Assembly (NCBI GenBank): GCA_001643675.2
Contig: LSRY02000041.1
Location: 2,501 to 66,500 of the forward strand
DNA from: Monocercomonoides exilis
Lineage: Eukaryota; Preaxostyla; Oxymonadida; Polymastigidae
Direction: 5' to 3'
DNA: 64,000 nucleotides
The position numbers and the translations under genes are program-made. How positions within the stretch are numbered: the first letter of the stretch is position 1; the number at the start of each line of letters is the position of its first letter. Under the pieces are notes generated by a model that saw only the letters and a list, made by a program, of their open reading frames with translations, searched no databases and had not been told where the DNA came from. Shown in pieces: positions 57,735 to 64,000 of the stretch.

Positions 57735-60700
57735 ATGGGGGCAAGCGACTCAAGAGTTGCAGATACTGATGATTATCGCTCATCTTCTTTTGATGGAAAT
57801 ATTCTTCAAAAAGATTATAAATCCGATATTTTCCAAAAGAAAATCTCTTCGAAAGTTACAAATATATCTCCAAAATTAGCAGCTTATCGAAAAAAGTTTA
57901 TAAAAGATAGATTTCCAAAATATATTGATACTGTTGTTTCAGAGAATATTTACATAAATTACATCCGTTTGCGAGAAAGAGCATATAACAAAGAAAAAAC
58001 AAAACAATACTATGGAGAGAAGGACCCACCAAAAAATCTTTTACAACTGGCATTGCCTCAACAAAGATTCATTTATTTCATGGAACTTATTAATCTCACA
58101 ACAAATTGCAAATATCTTTTTCAGAGTTCACAAATTAGAGTTTGCAAAGCACATCTTTTATATCAAAATTAATTCTTCTTTTTATTTTTCTTTCTTTCTT
58201 TCTTTCTTTTCCCCCCGTTTTTAATTATTATCAACTTTCCTTTTTTTAAAAATAAATATGTGAAACATTTCTGTTATTTCACAGAGATTTCTGAATTCTC
58301 TGATGCCTATTTATCCAGAAATATATGAAAAGGCAGCAGTTATTTTTTATAGACTGTTAACTGCTGATATTTCAAGAACTTTAACAGAGTCATATGCAAA
58401 ACCAATTGTGATGCTATTTCCGCCACTTGTGAAAGAACTATTTCGACTTCAAAGCTTCTTTTTTGAACCAAAAATCGAACGGGTTTGATTGCTTTTATTT
58501 GCAAAAAATCATTTATTCACTTTTACTGCATTTTTTCCCCCAATGATCTTTTTTTCCCAACAGTCACTTGAACTGCCCGTAACAGCGTATTTTGTTCCTC
58601 TGCGGAGAATTGTGCTGGCTAATCTGAATTATGTGTTTGTCCGCTCTTTCCTGCGCATCATCCGCAACGAAAATCTCAACTCTGATGATCTCAACCACAA
58701 GCTGAATGAATCATTTTCTTTGACTTTCTCCCCAACAAAGCAGCAGAAACTCAGAATCCAGCAGAATTCTTCATTCAGTTCGCAACACTCTTCCTCTGCC
58801 ACCTCAAAACAAAAGACTTCTCTTTCTCCTTCTCCTTCTTCCTCTTCCTCTTCCTCTCACCGCCCTTCCCCCATCCCATCAGTTGTTGAAGAAGAGCATT
58901 CTTCTCTGTTGGATGGCATCGATGTGGATGCTCTCCTCAGCCAGCCAAAAGACACTGCCAGCAACAAAACAGCAGACGAAGCAATTGACGACGGCTTTGA
59001 GCTCACTTCACTCACATCACCTGAAACAACTCCATTGAACTCTGCTTCTTCCTCTTCCTCTTCTTCCTCTTCTTCTTCTCAATTCCCTTCCGTCTCTCTT
59101 CCTCTCCCGCCCTCCCGCCACATCGCCCCATCCCTCCGCTTCCTCTCCGACTTCCTCCTCTCCTTCCTCCACTCCCTCTTCTTCCTCCCCCACACCTCCC
59201 TCGCAGATGTGCTGAACACTGCTGAATGCTTCTCCCACGCCCTCCTCCGCACCCTCAGAAGATATATGCTCTACTTAAGAGACCCCTTAGACAGACAAGG
59301 ATGGGCCAATGCAAGTGGAGTGGAGGTGAGAGAGAGAGAGAGAAAGAGGCCGGTTTATGACAAAGACAGAGACAAAGAGAAGAGCTTAGCTGAGCTGGTG
59401 GGTGAGTTGGATGTGGTTGAGAGTGAAGAGATGAGAGAGAGGGAGAAGTGGGTGGGGAAGATGGTGGCTGAATTGAGGGAGAAAGTGATGAAGGAGAGGG
59501 AGAGGGAGAAGGAGAAACAGAAGAGAATGAACTTATCATCGCTGCCATCATCATCATATACCTCTTCTCCTATTTGTTTGGTTGTGAATGAGAGTGACAA
59601 TGCTGCTGATGTGTGTGAAGATCACGAAGAGCGCAAAAGAAAGCGATGGCTTCATTTCCCTCCACATCCATCCAACAAAACATTATCTTCTTCCTCCTCT
59701 TTATCTTCTTCCTCTTCCTCCATCTTCTCTCTCCCCTCATCCTATTCTGAGATGGTTGCTGAGCTGACAAGTGATGCTCCTCTCTGCATCGCCTTTGCCC
59801 ATTCGCTTCCTTTGCGCCTGAACACTCTCCTCCACACAGCACGGTTTGTGCACATCACATTCAAAAGAATGTCATTTTATGTCTCTGAATTCGTGAGGAA
59901 AAGGATGGGAATACAAAATATGCACAATTCATCATCATCATCATCATCATCATCTTCTTCTTCTTCTTCTTCTTCTTCTTCCTCCTCTTCTTCTATTTCT
60001 TCTTCTTCCTCTTCCTTCTTCCCCTCCATCGCTCTCCTTCCGAACAGTCGCTTCTCCTCTCTTTTGGATGAGTCGATGTCTTTCCTCTTTCACATCGGCA
60101 GCTGTTCTGTTGTGAATGCGATGATGTCACCTGTCTTTATGAAGATATACTCAGCTGACACTCAAAACAACAGAACTCAAAATAACATTAGTTCTTCTTC
60201 TTCTGCTGCTGCTGCTTCTTCTCTGATGAAAAGAAGAGCGAGTCAAAGTTCTTTCAGTGAATATGGCAGAGGAGGAGAAGGAAGAAGAAGAAAAAGAACT
60301 TTGTGTTCTCTATCTTCTGATGCAGAAGGAGAAGCACTTGAAGGAGAAGAATATTCAGAAGAAGAAGAAGATGATGATGATGAAGTTGTTGTTGAAGGAG
60401 AAGAAGGAAGTTACATTCAAATGAGTGGAAGAAGCAGCAGAGACAGCATCAACTTCAACAGCTACACAAACATCAGATCAAACTTCATCGATGCTCCAAT
60501 GGGGAAGATGCCTTCTGGCTCTCTTGCTTCCTTTCTTCCTTCTTCTTCTTCTTCTTCTTTCTCCTCCTCCTCCGCCTCCTCCGCCTCCTCTTCTCCTTTT
60601 CCTTCTCCTTTTCCTTCTCCTTTTCCTTCTCCTCTTCCTTCTCCATCTTCTTCTTCTTCTTCTCCTTCTTCCATATCATCTCCTCTTTTCGCTTTTTCCT

Positions 60701-63240
60701 CTTCTTCTTTCTCTGCCACCACTTCTGCTTCTGTTCTCTTCAAAACTAATCCTCCAAATTCTTCTTCTTCCTCCTCCTCCTCCTTTTCAGATGTATCAGC
60801 AGGACATTCATCATCATCTTCTTCTTCTTCTTCATCTTCTTCTTCTTCCTCTTCTTCTCCTCTTTCTGTCTCTTCTCTCATTCCTTCCTCTTCCGACGAT
60901 TCTTCACAGCGTGGCCATTCTTTTGTGGCTGTTCAGACGAAACATCTTTCCGAAAAGGATTTTGCCACCCCAAAAAATGCTGTAGTGTTCAACATTTCAT
61001 ACAAAGACATACAAAAAGTGTGCAAATGATGTTAGTTCTATTTATTGGAATTTATTTATTTATTTATTTTTATTAATCTACATGTGTTTATAATGCATAT
61101 ATTCAACTTGTCATTATCTTTTCTTTTTTTCTTTTTTATCTCTTTTTTTCATTTTTCAAAAAAAAACGCATCAAATTCTTTTTCAATTATGTTTCTATTA
61201 AACTTTCTTTCATTCATTTTCTTCATTTCCTCTATTTTTCATTTCCTCTTTCTTCAGCCTCCGTCCAATCCTCCTCCAGCACCCCCATCTTGTCCAAAAG
61301 TATTTCCTCGTCCGCCTCCTCCTCCAAAACATCCACTTCCTCCCCCTCGCTCTCCTTCTACTCCTTCTCCTCCCTCTCGTGTTGCTTCTGCTTCTCCTCT
61401 CTCTTCCTCTTCCTCTTCCTCTTCCTCTTCTTCCTCCTTCTCCTTCTCCTCCTCTTCTTCTTCTTTGACTTCTCCTCCTTCTCTTTCAACCACATCCTCT
61501 TCCTCTTCCTCTTCCTCATCTCCTTCTCCTTCCTCTCCTTCTCCTTCTCCTTCTCTCTCTCCCTTCTCTTCCCCTTCTGCCTCTCTCCTCTCCTACCGCC
61601 GTTCCGTCTTCACCTCTCCTTCTCCTTCAGTCACCCGTCTCCTCTCCGTCCCTTCCAACTCCCTCACTTCCTCTGTCATGTCCTTCCTCCCTCCCTTTCT
61701 TGACTCCCTGGTCTCTCAAATAAGCTCAGCCATCGTCCCTCCCTTCGTCCTCGTCTTCATCCACTCTCTTTCTTCACTCCTCATCCGCTTCCTCTTCCAC
61801 GACTCACCCTGCGGAACTGTCAAAGCTATCGTTTATTCTCCTTCTTCTTCTTCTTCCTCTTCCTCTTCCTCTTCCTCCTCTTCCCATGCCTCAGACTTCC
61901 ACACCATCCCACTCTCCCCTCTCCTCTTCACCAAAGTCGATATCTGTGCCATCATCGACGACTGGCGCCTCCTCTTCACTCAGCTCCGCCTCCTCTTCAC
62001 CCACTTTGCCGGCAGACCTTCTCTCCCTCTCTTCGATTCTGTCATCTTCCCCCTCTTCCGTGAGGGCGATCGCCTCCTCCTCTCCTTCGCCTCATCTGAC
62101 CATTCTTCCCTGGCAGCTGAGCTGAGACGGGCCGAACACACACAGACAGCTCGTTTTGTGCTGTCTTCATTCGACTCCTCCTTTTCTGATGCAAACACAC
62201 TGGGTGGATGGCCATTCAATGAAGAGCTCCTCTCCTCTGCCCCTGTCGACATAAAGTATCTTCCTCAGCTGCTTCTCCTGGCCGCTCCTCTTTCTCACTC
62301 GTACTGTGCAGTGGGCGGGGTGTGGAGGGAGATGAGGAACGGGAGAAGAGCAAGGAAGAGGAAGGAGATGAGGAGGAGAACAGAAATGCCCAAGGGAAGG
62401 GGAGTGAAGAATATGAATGATTCTTCTTCTTTCTCCTTTAAAGGTGCTAATAATAGAGATAACAGAGATAACGGAGAAGGAGAAGGAGAAGAAGGAGAAG
62501 AAGGAGATGATAAGCATCTTGGGATAAGAAATCCGGCATTTGATCAGGAATATCTGCCAAAGAAGATTGAATTGGAAGACAAAAGAAAAGTATTTCAGAA
62601 GAATTTGAAGATGCTCAAAAGGAGAGGAGAAAGAAAAGTGAGTGGGAAAGAAAAGAAAAGGAAAGGGAAAGAGGAAGAGGAAGAGGAAGAGGATGAAGAG
62701 GAAGAAGAGAAGAATGGTGAAGAAGAAGAAGAGGAGGAAGGAGAAAATGCACTTTTTGGGTTTGAAGATGAGTTTAGTGATTCGATGGAAGAAGACATTG
62801 ATGAAGCAGAGTCATTCTGCAGACGTCTCTTGTCTCGTTCATTGAACTCTTATGCACCCAAACAGCAACAGCAACAGCAACAGCCAGCTCTTTCTGCACA
62901 CGAGAAATTAATCTCCCACTCTCCTTCTTCTCCTTCTTCTTTCTCTTCTTCTCCTCATTCTCTTTCCCATCACAGTCATCTGCATCTGAAAGTACCCTAT
63001 TCATTCATGCACCCACTGAACATGTCGTCTCGCAGGAAGTTTGGGGCAGTGCCGGAATATTGTGACACAATTGCCTTGTCTTCTGTGGAGCCTGCCCTTC
63101 GCTTGTTCCACAGCAACACCACAGATGGAAGTGGGTCTGATCCATTCAGCTTCAGAGAATGCTATGCAATCCTTGCTCATTCTTCACAGAAAATTGCAGG
63201 AACTTACATACGCGACTTTAGGCAGACACACAAAAGATGA
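57735..63240 (+). CDS. Large low-complexity protein, four exons, unknown function
   Basis: Exons 57735-58139, 58285-58482, 58564-61017 and 61258-63240; introns 145, 81 and 240 bp with donors GTTTGC, GTTTGA, GTGTGC and acceptors ACAG, ACAG, TCAG, all in phase 0. Product 1679 residues. It begins MGASDSR, a possible N-myristoylation signal. Conserved-looking segments are short and hydrophobic/helical (FPKYIDTVVSENIYINYIRL, PIYPEIYEKAAVIFYRLL, PVTAYFVPLRRIVLANLNY, then a C-terminal block GAVPEYCDTIALSSVEPALR). They are separated by very long Ser runs, Lys/Glu-rich and acidic stretches, and a Gln run near the end. That such repeats are translated is supported by the open frame across 5 kb with three clean splice joints. 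I do not recognise the family; a membrane-trafficking scaffold is possible but unsupported. Confidence 0.78.
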
Positions 63241-63611
63241 AGTTTTGAAGAACAATGCCTCACATAAGTCGATTGATTATTGGATAGTTTTTTTAAAATT
63301 TGAAAAAATTATTTGTATTTTTATACCCCATACTTAAGGAATTGAGCCACACTTTTCCTTTTCTTCACTTTTTACTTTGAATAATCGTTTCAACGGGGGT
63401 GTGCTCATGTTTCCTATTTATTTAATATTGTTTCTATTTTATGTGATTATTTCAAATATTTCTGAATGTTTGTGTAATTGATAATAATAACTTTATTATT
63501 AATATTTTCAAAGAATGTTACATATGGAAAAATTTACTGGTATTTTTGTATTCATTCATATTTTAAAACAGAATGTTTCTGTCTTTATTCAAATTTTCAT
63601 AATCTTCTGAG
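63241..63611. other. Spacer, expected to contain the first exon of gene D
   Basis: AT-rich. By analogy with gene A, a short first exon encoding an MQTTSETERF-like start should lie here, but I could not identify one with an ATG and the right phase. Confidence 0.4.
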
Positions 63612-64000
63612 AAATGCTTTTGCAGCTAGAGAATCTCAATGCATCAGAACAAAAGCAGAAAATTGATGAAATGATTTGCTTGGTGAAAGCTATGGAAAGT
63701 GAAGAAGTGAAATTGGTGCTCGGAAAAGAAAGGATTAACACAATTAATAAAATGATGAGAGAAAACAAGCTATCATTGGATAATGCTGCATTGTTAATGA
63801 AGCAAATTGGATGTCAAATGTTGTTGAGAGGGATAAAACCAATAGGCTTATTCAAGTCTTTAATTTGCGACAGAACAAAGAAGGCTATCATTTTTGAAGA
63901 GAACAAAAAAGAGGGGAAGAATGAAAAATTACAAATTGATCTGTGCGAGTGTTATCTCTTGTTGTTTCACAACTTAATAACTCCAAAGCAATTACTTTCA
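63612..64000 (+). CDS. Expanded family gene D, partial (runs off the window)
   Basis: Coding sequence visible from a probable splice acceptor (TTCTGAG) at 63611 to the last base, with no stop. It reads EMLLQLENLNASEQKQKIDEM, NKMMRENKLSLDNAALLMKQ, FEENKKEGKNEKLQIDLCEC and YLLLFHNLI, aligning over its length with exon 2 of genes A, B and C, including the family's phase-1 splice junction. More diverged than A is from B. First exon not found; the remaining exons lie beyond the window. Function unknown. Confidence 0.75.

Noticed and set aside
1-64000. tRNA, rRNA or other structured RNA genes
   Set aside because: No cloverleaf with intact A/B boxes or rRNA core sequence noticed by eye; a covariance-model scan would be needed to exclude small RNAs.

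Overview
The window is the left end of a chromosome from a unicellular eukaryote. It opens with about 140 bp of CCCTAA repeats (the C-rich strand of a TTAGGG telomere). The DNA is AT-rich, the protein genes are split by short GT-AG introns (60-240 bp, donors mostly GTTTGN or GTATGA), and a tryptophanase gene is present. A family of about 410-residue proteins (start QTTSETERF, later KQKIEEMN, LCECY, LNEIKEII and RNLTRLAY) occurs four times; from memory it is the greatly expanded uncharacterised family of Monocercomonoides. I therefore infer an oxymonad (Preaxostyla, Metamonada), probably Monocercomonoides or a close relative; no search was possible.

Layout. 0-10.5 kb: subtelomere with two intron-bearing tyrosine-recombinase genes (Crypton-like, with an added C-terminal Myb-like domain), interspersed with short internal telomere-like tracts. 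10.7-15.3 kb: cluster of DNA transposons, namely two dead Merlin/IS1595-type (DDE) elements, a TA-flanked Tc1/mariner/pogo-like MITE and a 0.5 kb palindromic element. 15.3-19.6 kb: no gene. 19.6-28.5 kb: one uninterrupted giant gene for a type I membrane, repeat-rich surface protein. 28.5-33 kb: intergenic, simple repeats and eroded sequence.

33-54 kb is a patchwork. Family gene A (intact, minus strand) and gene B (pseudogene, plus strand) face each other and share a 581 bp apparently identical inverted block. Next comes an 8.35 kb element with about 560-760 bp terminal inverted repeats (TIRs), a Merlin-type transposase, and fragments of a serine-rich gene and of a surface-protein gene. Its right end abuts the 3' tail of family gene C, which is itself split by a second, 4.35 kb, long-TIR element carrying another surface-protein-like fragment and no transposase. 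A 249 bp hairpin at 54.8 kb shares that element's sub-terminal TACCGGACA motifs.

55.7-64 kb is ordinary host sequence: a three-exon tryptophanase gene (minus) diverging from a four-exon gene for a 1679-residue low-complexity protein (plus), then the start of a fourth family member running off the window.

Overall the telomere-proximal 55 kb is a transposon-built zone in which mobile elements have picked up pieces of surface-protein genes and broken members of an expanded gene family. The most unusual items are the telomere-associated recombinase genes and the gene-fragment-carrying long-TIR elements.
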